From Phallusia mammillata (taxonomy: Eukaryota > Chordata > Ascidiacea > Phlebobranchia > Ascidiidae): a stretch of 64,000 nucleotides of DNA. Where the stretch lies: the NCBI GenBank assembly GCA_003260075.1, contig QLIY01000033.1, positions 295,229-359,228 of the forward strand. Direction: 5' to 3'. The notes under the pieces were generated by a model, which saw only the letters and a program-made list of their open reading frames with translations, had not been told where the DNA came from and did no database searches. The position numbers and the translations under genes are program-made. Below are positions 54,045-64,000 of this stretch, piece after piece. Numbering within the stretch: position 1 is the first letter of the stretch; each line of letters opens with the position of its first letter.

Positions 54045-55096
54045 GTCTATTGGTATCTTGTCGTCATAAGAAAGAGTTGTGCACAAAACTTTTTTGCCTA
54101 TTAAAATTCACTGACATGTCAGATCAATATCCCAACAATGCAAGTGATAGACACATCTTACCTTTATTGATCATAGTTTGATATCAGCAGCGGAGTCAAA
54201 ATATTCACAGATAGCCAAATTATTTCCCAAGGTCACTTTGACAGTTCGAAGACACAATCATTTGAGAAACGCAGATTAGGCTCTGGGATTTAGAGATCAA
54301 ATACAATAGAAAGCAAAGTTGCTGTTACACAAAACCAAAAAATTGCAGTGCATGTGGGCAATAAGTTGTGAATTATGATTTGCAAGAATTATTACACCTC
54401 TCATTAAGTTGTCATGTAGCTACAGAAAAACATTTTTGTATGTGCGAAACGTTTAGCTGGCAACCCCTCCATTGATGCTTCTTCATTGCATATTATTAAC
54501 GCATTCCAAGATTTACATGCAGCTGTCTATGCAAGGGAATTTCTTGATAGATATTTCTGTGTACCTCAAGTAAAATCCAACCAAACATAGTAATGTGCAC
54601 AATTGTTTGACTGATTTAAAGAATGCTTGAAACACGTTCTGACCAAGTCATCATTGGCGGCAGCTCATGGAAAACGCCAAAAAGGAAACACGATTCGTTT
54701 TAAGAAACACACTTGCTGTTTTTATTAGGCGAGCGATCGCACGAACGAACGATGAAACCAACGTGTAAGAAAAGCGAAAGACTAAGGACTGTACAAGTTT
54801 CCAATAAAGGCGCATATTCATGGCGCACATGGCACGATTTACCCACAATGCACAACATCGGGTTAGGATAAAAAGCGATCAATGGTCGGCGGCAGACTCG
54901 TAAGTGTGTTAGGCGAAACGATTCGTCGGCGATGTTTTGCTTAACGCACCTTTGTACAACGCATTACTTTGCCACTTGCTTTTCAGTATGCATGCGACCC
55001 TGCACAGAAAACAAAGCCTCGCTTAATGTGATTTGCAAGAAATAAGAGCGCACACACTAAGTCAAAAATTGTAAAGTAACGAAAAACATATGGCAG
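54045..55096. other. Spacer downstream of the two-RRM gene
   Basis: No gene is recognised. The minus strand reads AATAAA at 54721-54726, about 370 bases past the stop codon of the two-RRM gene, and may end its transcript. Confidence 0.45.
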
Positions 55097-55196
55097 TTAA
55101 AATGCGCCGTAGTCGTCCAAAGCATAACGGCTAACAGCGCTCGGTAGTTGGCTAGACGCACCGGCGGCCAGGCGACTGGCAGCAGACGAGGCGCCG

Positions 55197-55269
<73 letters not shown>

Positions 55270-55968
55270 AGTAGCCAGCGCTATCTCATCTAAGTAATCA
55301 CCTGCGAAGTCATAGCGGTCAGCAGCAGCGCCTACCCCACGATACGGGGCTCCAAACACCTCTTGGTCATAACGGCCGCTCAGCGCCTCACGGTCCCGCA
55401 AGTATTCTCCCGCCAACAGTTGTTCACGACGTGCTTGGGAACGCGCCATAACGTCATCGTACAACCCCCCATAGCCGCCACCCCTTCGCTCAGCGGGCAT
55501 TGGCATTCGGCCGCGCATGCCCCCTCTATAATGGGAAACCCAAACAGAAACCGAGTTAAAGAAATTGATAAAAAGTTATTTAGCAATATGGGCTCTTAAA
55601 GAAACGTTGAGACAACTTAAATTGGAAATGAAGCAAATAAAAAAATGAACCAATTTTACGAACAAAAAATAACAGAACATTTAAGGCATTTTACTTACCT
55701 TCCTCTGGGAAAATGTGGGGGTTCCATGAATTGGTCATCCATAAACGGTTTACGGGGAAACCTTGGCATTCCCCTCATTGGGCCCATAAACCCACCACCT
55801 CTACCCCTACCTCTTCCACGAAAACCGTTTTGTTGAAAACCTTGGTGTCCTATACAGGTATAGAAGTTGGAAATTTATGCCAGTCAAAAATTTACGAAAC
55901 ACTTTGACATTACTTAAAAGTATTTTGCATGATTGTTTAAATCACTTTAGTCTACAGCAGTGTTTCTC

Positions 55969-56061
<93 letters not shown>

Positions 56062-57380
56062 AGAGGGGTCGTCAAGCACATTTGAGGGGGTCACGAAGAC
56101 ACAACCCAACTCAGAATGATTTAATTACAAAAACTTTCCCTTTGACTTCTGTTTAGCATAGTAACTCGAACGACCGTTTTTCTTTACAACAGGCGCAACA
56201 ATATTTGTGATTGTATACTTCTATAATTGCGTTTTTTGGCTTTTCTTAACATAACAAAAAAGATAATCAAATGGTTAGTGAAAATGAGCCACAAACACAA
56301 TTGTAAGGACTTTCCGGAGAACAGCAAAACACCGAACTAATGCAGCCACATAGAGTAAAGGGGTCGCATCTCTAATGGGGGTCGCATAGTAAAAAAGATT
56401 GAGAACCACTGGTCTACAGGAAGCAATTGAGGATTTGCTTCAAGATTTGAACACCTTTTGTCTACTTTCTTTTTCAATAGATATCATTGTTTTTTTTTGT
56501 GGCTTGTACAAACCAAAAAGGTGGAAATCAATTCTACACAAAATTTGTACCCCTGGTAAAACATACCTCCCATGTGGTCACCCCCATCATTGGGTCTTGA
56601 CCTTGCCATTTGCACAGCAATTTTGTTTCCATTGAAATCTTTTCCATTTAGCGCTTCTATGGCATCGCGTGCCATTGACTCTCGGCTCATGTGCACAAAT
56701 GCAAAATTTTTTACTACGTCACATTCAATTACTGTACCAAACTCCTTGAACAATTTGTGAATCTGAGATAAAACGAACATTCTAAGGTTTTAGTTCATGT
56801 AGATAAAATTGTTCAATAAGAAGTATTTTGAGGCATTTTAACTGTAAAACAGATACATTTCAATTTCACACCAGGATTTAAAATAAACACATGTTACATT
56901 TCTGTGAGAAGAGATTTGTTCTACTTGTTTTTTGCAACTTACATCCCCAGACTTGGTTTCAGCTGGTAAATTTCCAACAAAAATTTTACTTGTTTTTGAC
57001 ACTTTTGTGGTGGAAAGTTCAACATTAATTACACCTCCTTTTAATGTGTGCTTGTCAAGTCCACTGTAACAACACAATACTATTAAGCTGTGAGACTGTT
57101 ATTGACCAAACAAAAAATGACATTGAAAACTCTAGTGGTATTTTAAAACTGTTTTACAACTTTAGGCATAAAACACATTCATTATCTAATAAAACATTTA
57201 TGTATTGGCATTTAGGACTTACTTAATGGCTGCTTTGGCTTCTTCTAAGTTTGCCATGTGAACAAAGCCATAGTTCTTTAAAACACAGCAGTCTGTTACT
57301 TCTCCATATTCTTTGAAAAGTTGTTCTAAATCTGACTTCTTTACATCTTCAGGCAAACGACCAACAAATATTTTCACCAT
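55097..57380 (-). CDS. RBM4/RBM14-like: Two-RRM RNA-binding protein, RBM4/RBM14 type
   Basis: Proteins of this family bind RNA and act in alternative splicing and co-activation. Exons in order: 57380-57223 (RRM1: MVKIFVGRLPED, NYGFVHM), 57063-56943 (VINVELSTTKV, then RRM2 start KIFVGNLP), 56762-56567 (VIECDVVKNFAFVHM, EALNGK), 55849-55699 (Gly/Arg-rich, GFRGRGRGRGGG), 55525-55097 (Arg/Gly/Tyr-rich, ending SRYALDDYGAF). Phases agree. A C run (55200-55269) breaks the last exon between DEIALATG and GYGASSAA, and the run shifts the frame, so a naive translation gives a wrong C-terminus. The RRM pair with ECDVVK and INVELST is typical of RBM4 and RBM14. No CCHC zinc knuckle is seen, which leans towards RBM14-like. 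Confidence 0.88.
55200..55269. other. 70-base C run in the last exon of the two-RRM gene
   Basis: The reading frame before and after the run differs, so the run is a placeholder of arbitrary length and not a real poly-glycine tract. Confidence 0.75.
55958..56411. mobile_element. hAT-like MITE with perfect 8-bp target duplication
   Basis: The ends are CAGTGTTTCTCAAC and, inverted, CAGTGGTTCTCAATC. GTCTACAG flanks both sides exactly (55950-55957 and 56412-56419). Sub-terminal GGGGTCG motifs are typical of such elements. A 91-base C run (55971-56061) erases part of it. It lies in an intron of the two-RRM gene. Confidence 0.8.
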
Positions 57381-57669
57381 AATTTTTATCTTATCAGTAC
57401 CTGAACGAAAATGTATGATAAAAGTATGCATATTTAAATATATACATAGGTTTAAAAACAAAATCAAGTTTAACAACCGCACAGACAAATCAAAATCACG
57501 AGTTCGCTTGAAAGAAAGATGGCGAAAGTCACGTGATCTTAAATTTCCGCTTTTCTTCTTTAACATAGAAATCATGACATAGCAAGTGACAAACAAAGCA
57601 AAATTGCCAACCTTCTTTGCAACCACTCTTAAATGTTCAAATTTTTTCAAACAAATTTTTTTTTGTTCG

Positions 57670-57767
<98 letters not shown>

Positions 57768-58247
57768 TTGTTGTTGTTGTTTTTTCCTTTTTGCCTTTCC
57801 AAAGTCCTCTATAACTGTAGCTGCACACAGCCGCAGTTATTCACTTTAACCAATATTGTAGTTAAGTTGCATTTAAAGTTTTTGGGAAGTTTATGGGTTT
57901 TTAACGTACAAGAGCAGTTACCTGTGAGCTATCGTTGTGGCAACTGTATCATGTGTCAGTCGAATGCCGCACAAAACAATTCCAGCTTTGAAACCTTATA
58001 GCAAACGTCCTTCAGTTGTTTGGTCGGGACGATCTTGCTGTCACGCAGATCACGGTTTATCCGCTCGGTTTGTTATCGCAAACTTCAACTGAATAGCTTG
58101 TTGGTATAAGATGCTCGGTAGCTACTAGGTTCAACTTGTTGCAGACAAGATCTCGTCGTGGACAATAGACGGATTTTAGTTTTGTTGGTCAGAACCTCTG
58201 TACAAATACATCAAAGGTTTTGGTCAGTGGGTATCTGATAAACAATC
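57381..58247. other. Divergent spacer between the two-RRM and WD-repeat genes
   Basis: On the minus strand CGTTCAG lies 21 bases before the two-RRM ATG as a possible acceptor. A 95-base C run (57672-57766) removes unknown sequence. No other gene is seen. It probably contains the promoters of both genes. Confidence 0.4.
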
Positions 58248-60884
58248 ATGACTGAGGTTCACCATCAAACCACCCCTTCCGAACGACCGTTTTCGCTTAC
58301 CAGTTTTCAAAGTAAATTAGACAAGTTTAGCGAATTTATTGCAGAAGTTACTTTGCAAGATTCAGACGCAAGTTCGGAAGAAAAACGACAAGCAATTAAT
58401 GGTAAGAATATTGTTTTGTTTAGACAACATTAGACCCACGTTTCCAACATCTTATAAAATACTTGAATATGTCACAAATTGCATAAGAGCAACGTGTTGA
58501 TTTTCATTTTACGTGTTTTCTAATAAGTTTATAATGCTGAACACCACTGTAGCTGATGACTTATGTTCCATGCGCTGAGTGCAACCGAACACTGAGAGCT
58601 GGTGCTATGTGTTATTAACGGTACATTCTATATTTTCGACAACCGGCATTTGATGTTGAGCTATAATGCCACAGAGTTGTATGTCGTACCGGGCTTTTCG
58701 GGCCGGGTTCGGGCTTGACTTTACAATCTGTGTCAGTATTTTAAAAAAATAAGTTTAACTAGCTAATTAAGTAGCCAGCTGCTGGACCTGACCCCCCCCC
58801 CTTTTCGGGCCGGGTTCGGGCTTGACTTTACAATCTGTGTCAGTATTTTTTTTAAATAAGTTTAACTAGCTAATTAAGTAGCCAGCTGCTGGACCTGGCT
58901 TAACTTCAAACAGCCCTAACACGCCTTGTTTAAGACCAATTGTCTGCTGTGTTTGTTGTCTTGGGTTTTTTCGGCTTCAGTGTGCAGTGTATAGACCTGT
59001 CAAACAAACTTTCGGGCCTAAACTGGCTTCTCAACAACGATTCGGGTTAGGGCCGGGCTTCGGGCTTGTAGCCTCCTTTCGGGTTCGGGCCGTGTTTGGG
59101 GGCTTCAATTTTAGGACCGTTTACAACTCTGTAATGCCATGCTGGAAACATTGTAAAAAGTCATGATTAAAGACACAGGTCTGTAATTGCATTTAGTTAC
59201 GTTTCTGAATCAGAAAAAATAATCAGAAATTCTGATTATGCCAATAAATTGATAAAACCACAACGACTAAACGGGTATGCCTAGTTGCGTTTGCGTGTAA
59301 GTAGCAACAATTATGCTGTTATGAAACCTGATCCCTGATATTACTGCAAATCCGTAAAACCTGTTGATTTCAGACAATCTACGTTATGCTGATTTTTGCA
59401 ACTATGTCCGGGCCCTGTTTGGCGCAGACGTTAAATCACAGGATCTAAAAGCGATTCACCGGAAACTCAGCACAAATCCGGAGGTGAAGATTGACTGGAG
59501 TGAGGTAAATGACCCAGCATCCTAACCTTACTTTTCCAGAAGCATTCTGTTAACTCGTCTTTTATAACACCACACAAATCACCAATGACCTTTCTGTCTG
59601 AGATAAAACGACGTGACCTCCATCTCCAGATCTTAGTCAGCATACTGCCATCCTCTTTCTGATTGTCATATAAGCGCATCAACTTTAAATTTAAGGTTGG
59701 AAAGACTTAAAAAATGTTTTAAAACGCGACAAAAAACAAACGAACCATATTGGTATCATGTCGTGAGTCGTGACTCAACTTAAAGTCATGGTTGAGTGCG
59801 CATTGTTATGGAAACGAAGATGAAAAACTACAAGTAATTCAATGATGTTGTACTTTTTACGGTTGGATTGCAAGTCAAGTTTAATGTTTATAAAGTTGTG
59901 GGCAGCCCCCCCCCCTGTTATGGAAACGAAGATGAAAAACTACAAGTAATTCAATGATGTTGTTTTACGGTTGGATTGCAAAGTCAAGTTTAATGTTTAT
60001 AAAGTTGTGGGCAAGTAAAACCCTGCCTTAACGCCTAGTGCTTCTTCTTGCGAAACGTATGAATGTGAACGGTATTAGTTTTGGATTTCAGTCTTGCCTT
60101 GTGCATGTTTCTGATTGTTTCCCGCCATTTTAGCGAATTGTTTACGACTTTTTAAGCTAATGATGTCACTGTAAGTTAACATTTTAAATTATTAGGATTT
60201 TTGAACAACTATTTTTGTAAACTTATGTATTGCATCAAGGTTGAAAAGCCTTAAATTAGGTAACTACAAGTTATTGTACGGTGTGCAAAACTGCAAGCAC
60301 TAAGCACTGACACTGACTTGCTTCCCAATATTTACAATACCAAAAGATCAATACAATCAGGTTTTTGGATATTTTCAAAATGAAAACGAAGAAACAGATG
60401 GAGGAACTGAAGAAATTAGCGTCTTTACTGTTTCAAAGAGGAAAACTATTGGAGAAGCAGCAGGTTTAAAAATGAATTTTAATAATACATACCCTTATGT
60501 TTTGTTTTACCAACCGTATGAACCTTTTCTTAAACACAACAGCAAAGCAATTTAACAAAGGAAGTTTTTTGTACTTTAAAAAAAAAATTGTCAATGTTTT
60601 TTCGTTGCATATTTTGATTTTGTCAATGTTTTTTTATTGCATATTTTGCATTCATGCATGAAAAAGGATCTGATTGTTCCATAATGAAACAAAAATTATA
60701 AACTTCACTGCAAAAATAATGGCTCGCTAGTGAGCTGAAGAATAATGATATAAGTTGTGTCAAAAATTGCTTTTAAGGTGACAAGAAGCGCCGTGATACA
60801 ATTCAGTCTGTCATTTACTCACCTGACTTTGATGTTTACGTTACTGCATCTCAAAAAGGAGCATTGTCGATTTATAATGGCAAG
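58248..60884 (+). CDS. WD-repeat protein, WDR49/WDR64-like, 5' part only
   Basis: Four exons in consistent phase: 58248-58401 (MTEVHHQTTPSERPF), 59374-59504 (FCNYVRALFGADV, KIDWSE), 60361-60463 (VFGYFQNENEETDG), 60778-60884 (SVIYSPDFDVYVTASQKGAL). The second exon resembles a degenerate EF-hand (FGAD..VDW type). The fourth begins the first WD40 blade. The order of a short helical domain, a VDW-like motif and then WD40 repeats matches WDR49/WDR64 and the fly WDY proteins from memory. Remaining exons are not found in the window: downstream lies a shuffled repeat-rich stretch and then a transposase. Start is the first Met, with no upstream frame. Confidence 0.6.
58672..59131. mobile_element. hAT-like MITE with perfect 8-bp target duplication
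   Basis: The ends are CAGAGTTGTA and TACAACTCTG-like (inverse CAGAGTTGTAAACGG). TAATGCCA flanks both ends (58664-58671 and 59132-59139). The interior has CGGGCTTTTCGGG-type repeats, and about 110 bases are duplicated around the C run 58792-58801. It is in the first intron of the WD-repeat gene. Confidence 0.78.
59805..60015. repeat. Assembly duplication around a C run
   Basis: About 100 bases (TGTTATGGAAACGAAGATGA and following) occur on both sides of the C run 59906-59915, with small indels. Confidence 0.8.
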
Positions 60885-61212
60885 GTATATTGTGTTGTTG
60901 TCTTGTTATTTTTATGTAGCGATGTACGGAATTGACCAAATTAGGTTTAGAACAAAACTGAATAGGTATGTAATAAATAAATTTACCAGATACAATCGAA
61001 TCATTCATAACAATATCAATCTTTAAAAAAAATGCAATGCAATAACAAACATTTGTTAATGCTCATACCCTCAATATTTATGGGTCCCCTTCCCTTTACT
61101 CAAATTGTTGTTGTTTTTTTCTTTTTTTTTTCTTCTTTTTTCCCCCCCCCCCTTTATAATGGCAAGGTATATTGTGTTGTTGTCTTGTTATTTTTATGTA
61201 ACCAAATTAGGT

Positions 61213-62173
61213 CAGGGTTCCCGCGGGTATGGAAAACCTGGAAAAGTTATGGAATTTAATTTTGTGTTTTTAATGCCTGGAAAAGTTTTGAAAAAAAACA
61301 AATTTTGCAAAAGTCCTTGAAAAGGTATGGAATTTGGATGTCTCGAAGTACAGTTTACGGTTTCGGCATACGAAGGTGTACTAAGCGTCAGCATTTTATA
61401 CATTTCATTAGCAGATTGAATATTTCAGAGTAGCCGAGTCAGAGAGGTTTTATATTGAGAAATAGAGCCTCAACAACAAAACGGCTGGATGATAGCAGCA
61501 ACGTTGTTTAAGGCTTTGTGTAAGACTGTTAGGTTGTTAAGGAATAAATATCATGTTACATGTTTTGGAAAAAAACGCTGTTTGTTCATTTCTCAAAAGC
61601 TTTTCATCTTCCCCCCCCCCCTTTCATTAGCAGATTGCATATTTCAGAGTAGCCAAGTCAGAGAGGTTTTATAATGAGAAATAGAGCCTCAACAACAAAT
61701 CGCTGAAAAAGAAAGCGACCTCGCAGATGTGGCAAAGCCCCCCCCCCCAGAGGCGTGCAGCATACGGCCCGCGACACCTATTTTTGTGGCCCGAGCAGAC
61801 TTCAAAGTACTCTATTAATTATGAATATTTTTTACTGTTAGAGCATGGATTAATGCTATTTGTACACCATCACTGGTATTTTTGACTTTGTACACGTCAC
61901 ACGGTGGTATAAGGTTTTATCCACTGTGACGACATATTCCCGTTGTTGCACCATAGTGTGCGTTATGAAAGAACTGCTTTTCTAGCAAAGATACCCCCCC
62001 CCCGTCAGGTGTTTTTAAGACTATTAACTTTATATTTGTTCTGATAAGAAGTTACAAACGGACTGGTTGTTTTTAGCGCCCGTTTTATAAGGTCATGGGA
62101 ATTTGCGTTTATTTTCTTGAAAAGTTTTGGAAAAGTCATGGGATTTATGGACGAATATTTCGCGGGAACCCTG
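61213..62173. mobile_element. Inverted-repeat element, present/absent between the two copies
   Basis: The ends CAGGGTTCCCGCG and CGCGGGAACCCTG are perfect inverses. The flanks read TTAGGT on both sides, a 6-base repeat of the target. The same target without the element is at 60938-60950. The interior has GGAAAAGTTATGGAATTTAAT-like sub-repeats and contains two or three C runs, so its length is uncertain. Confidence 0.6.
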
Positions 62174-62266
62174 TTAGGTTTAGAACAAAACTGAATAGAC
62201 CCCCCCCCCCCTCAGCATTTTTTAACTGTAAGTTGTGGCCCACTGCGATAAACAGTTCCACGCCCC
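61749..62266. mobile_element. Fragments of a second hAT-like element
   Basis: CAGAGGCGTGCAG follows a C run at 61749, and an inverse end CCACGCCCCTGG lies at 62256-62267, with GGCCCGCG and GTGGCCCAC sub-terminal motifs. The two ends cross the boundary of the element at 61213-62173, which supports scrambled contig order. Confidence 0.4.
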
Positions 62267-62659
62267 TGGTTTAAAGGGTGACGAGTAACGGGCTCAATCA
62301 GTGGAGGAGATGCCATACGCACTGCAGCTAAACCGCTAGTCAAACTTTTCGTGTTGCGTGGTCAATTAATTAGTTGCCGGCTATACTTGCTAGCTTATTG
62401 TAACAGAAGGGTAACAAAGGAGCAAAAGTAGTTTGTTACAATATGTGTGACGTAATAAATGCCTTTGTGGAACAGTATTGTTGGAATTAGAACACGGGCA
62501 CAGTTCATACATTAGTGATCTGAAGTAGAGTCTTGGGTGGCGAAGGTTGCAGGCAGAGTTAACGTCTTTAAAAGTTTCATTAGTTTGTGTTTTATCAGTT
62601 TTCCTTCCGTTTTGTGATTAACTTTGGTTTGTCGTATTAGGCTTATTTTCTTGATTGCA

Positions 62660-64000
62660 ATGCCTGGAAAGTGCATGTTTAAAAATTCGTGGCTTGTAAA
62701 TAAGGATTATGTAGCATGGCTAGAAAAGGTTGAAAGCTGCAAACATAAAGCCCGCTGTAAAGTTTGCCTGACGACTTTTGACATTTCCAACATGGGTGAA
62801 TCTGCCCTAAAAAGTCATAAGTCAGGAAAGAAACACGTATCAAACCTCGCGCACAAAGCAGCATCCAGTGTAAGAAAGGTCACAGATTGTTTTTCGACTC
62901 CAAAATCTGCTGATGCACGCTTGCCACTCGCCAAATATGTTCGGTCAGATGTACTGAAGACAGAAATACTGTGGACTTTAAAAGTAGTTACATCACACTT
63001 CTCGTTTCGTTCTAGTGAAGGTGCCAATGAGCTTTTCGCTTCAATGTTTCCAGACAGTGAACTGGCCCAAACGTTTAAATGTGGAGAAAACAAAACATAC
63101 TACCTCGCTGTTTTTGGCATTGCACCATACGTATCAAATCTTTTCACAGACAGAATTAAAAAAGCCAAACAGTATGTCCTTCTTTTCGATGAAAGTCTCA
63201 AAAAATCAATGCAGGAAAATCAGTTGGACATCCATGTGCGTTACTGGGACTTTGACGCTGTTAAAACCAGATACATTAGGTCAAAATTTTTGGGACATTC
63301 TTGTGCTGTTGATATACATCAGCATCTTATTGATGCAGTTCAAACCTTAGGTCTGCCTAACGTAAATTGGTTGGTATTCAATAAGCTTAGTGCGGAAATC
63401 GAAAAAGAAAATATCGCTAAAAAGCTTTTAAACACTGGAAGTTGTGGTATCCATATTGTCCACAATGCTTTTCGCAAAGGATGCACTACATGTGGGTGGT
63501 TTATTGAGGAACAACTTTCAAGCATATACTGGCTGTTCAAAGATGCCCCTGCTAGATGCGAAGACTTCAAATCTCTTACGGGATGTTCTCTTGTGCCAAA
63601 AAATTTTTGCAAACATCGCTGACTGGAAAATGTGTCAGTGATGGAACGCGCCTTGGAAATTCTGACTTTCCTAAAGCAGTATGTAGCGGGTGCACTGTCT
63701 GCAAAATTACCTGTTCCAAAAAACAAGTCATTTTTATCTGTAAAAGAAACTGTGAAGGACTTGTTGTTTGAAGCAAAGGCGCAAGCGTTTCTTTCTATAG
63801 CTAAGGAGGTCGAACCTTTTCTAAAAGATTATCAAACCGATGCTCCAGTTTTGCCTTTGCTTGCTCTTGACTTTTTTAAGATGGTAAAAAGTTTACTGTC
63901 ACGGATAATTAAAGATAGTGTTCTGAAAGATGTGAAAAAACCTTTGGATTTAGACCATGTTGATTTGAAAGATGAGCTAATTTACAAAGACATTTCCAAT
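62660..64000 (+). pseudogene. Degenerate zinc-finger/hAT-type transposase, runs off the window
   Basis: The frame starts MPGKCMFKNSWL and has a BED-like zinc finger: C..C spaced as CKHKARCKVC and H..H in KSHKSGKKH (residues about 30-65). The body then resembles hAT-derived transposase-like proteins (LLFDESLKK, DIHVRYWDF, HIVHNAF, FIEEQLSSIYWLFKDAPARCEDF). A TGA at 63620-63622 interrupts it after FCKHR, but the same frame continues LENVSVMERALEIL to the window end. Relatives have Trp at this point (RWLEN), so TGG to TGA is the likely change. An inactive copy is inferred. It may be the source family for the small hAT-like elements here, but ends were not matched. Confidence 0.7.

Larger units (their letters stand above)
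60885..62623. other. Shuffled, partly allelic contig ends
   Basis: Five short C runs (61142, 61611, 61738, 61994, 62200) separate fragments that repeat each other. TTTATAATGGCAAGGTATAT recurs at 60870 and 61153. A block at 61404-61480 recurs at 61622-61700. The stretch CCAAATTAGGTTTAGAAC appears intact at about 60938 but is split by an element at 61213-62173. Order in this block is not reliable. No exon was recognised. Confidence 0.55.

Overview
This is a compact, AT-rich animal genome segment with many short introns. Gene content is deuterostome/chordate-like: a non-muscle/smooth-type myosin II heavy chain, its regulatory light chain, Acinus, LIN52, DTD1 and an RBM4/RBM14-like protein. The gene structure, many small hAT-like elements and 3' splice acceptors lying just before several start codons suggest a tunicate such as Ciona. 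That species guess is an inference from memory, not a database match.

Layout. 1-1860: no gene. 2022-31766 (minus): myosin II heavy chain, 38 coding exons that I could phase with one another. It has a duplicated relay-helix exon and three candidate optional loop-1 exons. 32302-32823 (minus): myosin regulatory light chain, intronless coding region, about 0.5 kb upstream of the heavy chain whose IQ motif such a light chain binds. 34590-48446 (minus): Acinus (SAP domain, long acidic middle, RRM-like domain, RNPS1/SAP18-binding motif interrupted by a gap run, Ser/Asp-rich end). 49687-50031 (plus): LIN52 of the DREAM/MuvB complex. 50372-51675 (plus): D-aminoacyl-tRNA deacylase DTD1. 52017-54044: hAT-like element with another repeat nested inside it. 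55097-57380 (minus): two-RRM protein of the RBM4/RBM14 type. 58248-60884 (plus): first four exons of a WD-repeat protein (WDR49/WDR64-like). 60885-62300: shuffled, partly allelic contig ends. 62660-64000 (plus): degenerate BED/hAT-type transposase running off the window.

Assembly quality matters for reading this window. There are two N gaps, two single n, and 29 homopolymer runs of C or G in two size classes: 10-12 bases (21 runs) and 42-95 bases (8 runs). Most short runs join near-identical duplicated flanks. Long runs erase sequence, including parts of exons in four genes. Runs are all G before about 11.3 kb and all C after about 12.3 kb, and the change falls at a visible misjoin near 11.8 kb. 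They look like gap placeholders, not biology. Poly-proline and poly-glycine reading frames across them are artefacts.

The biologically strongest observations are in the myosin gene: an apparent mutually exclusive relay-helix exon pair, and an 18-bp phase-0 microexon at the position of the vertebrate smooth-muscle SM-B loop-1 insert.
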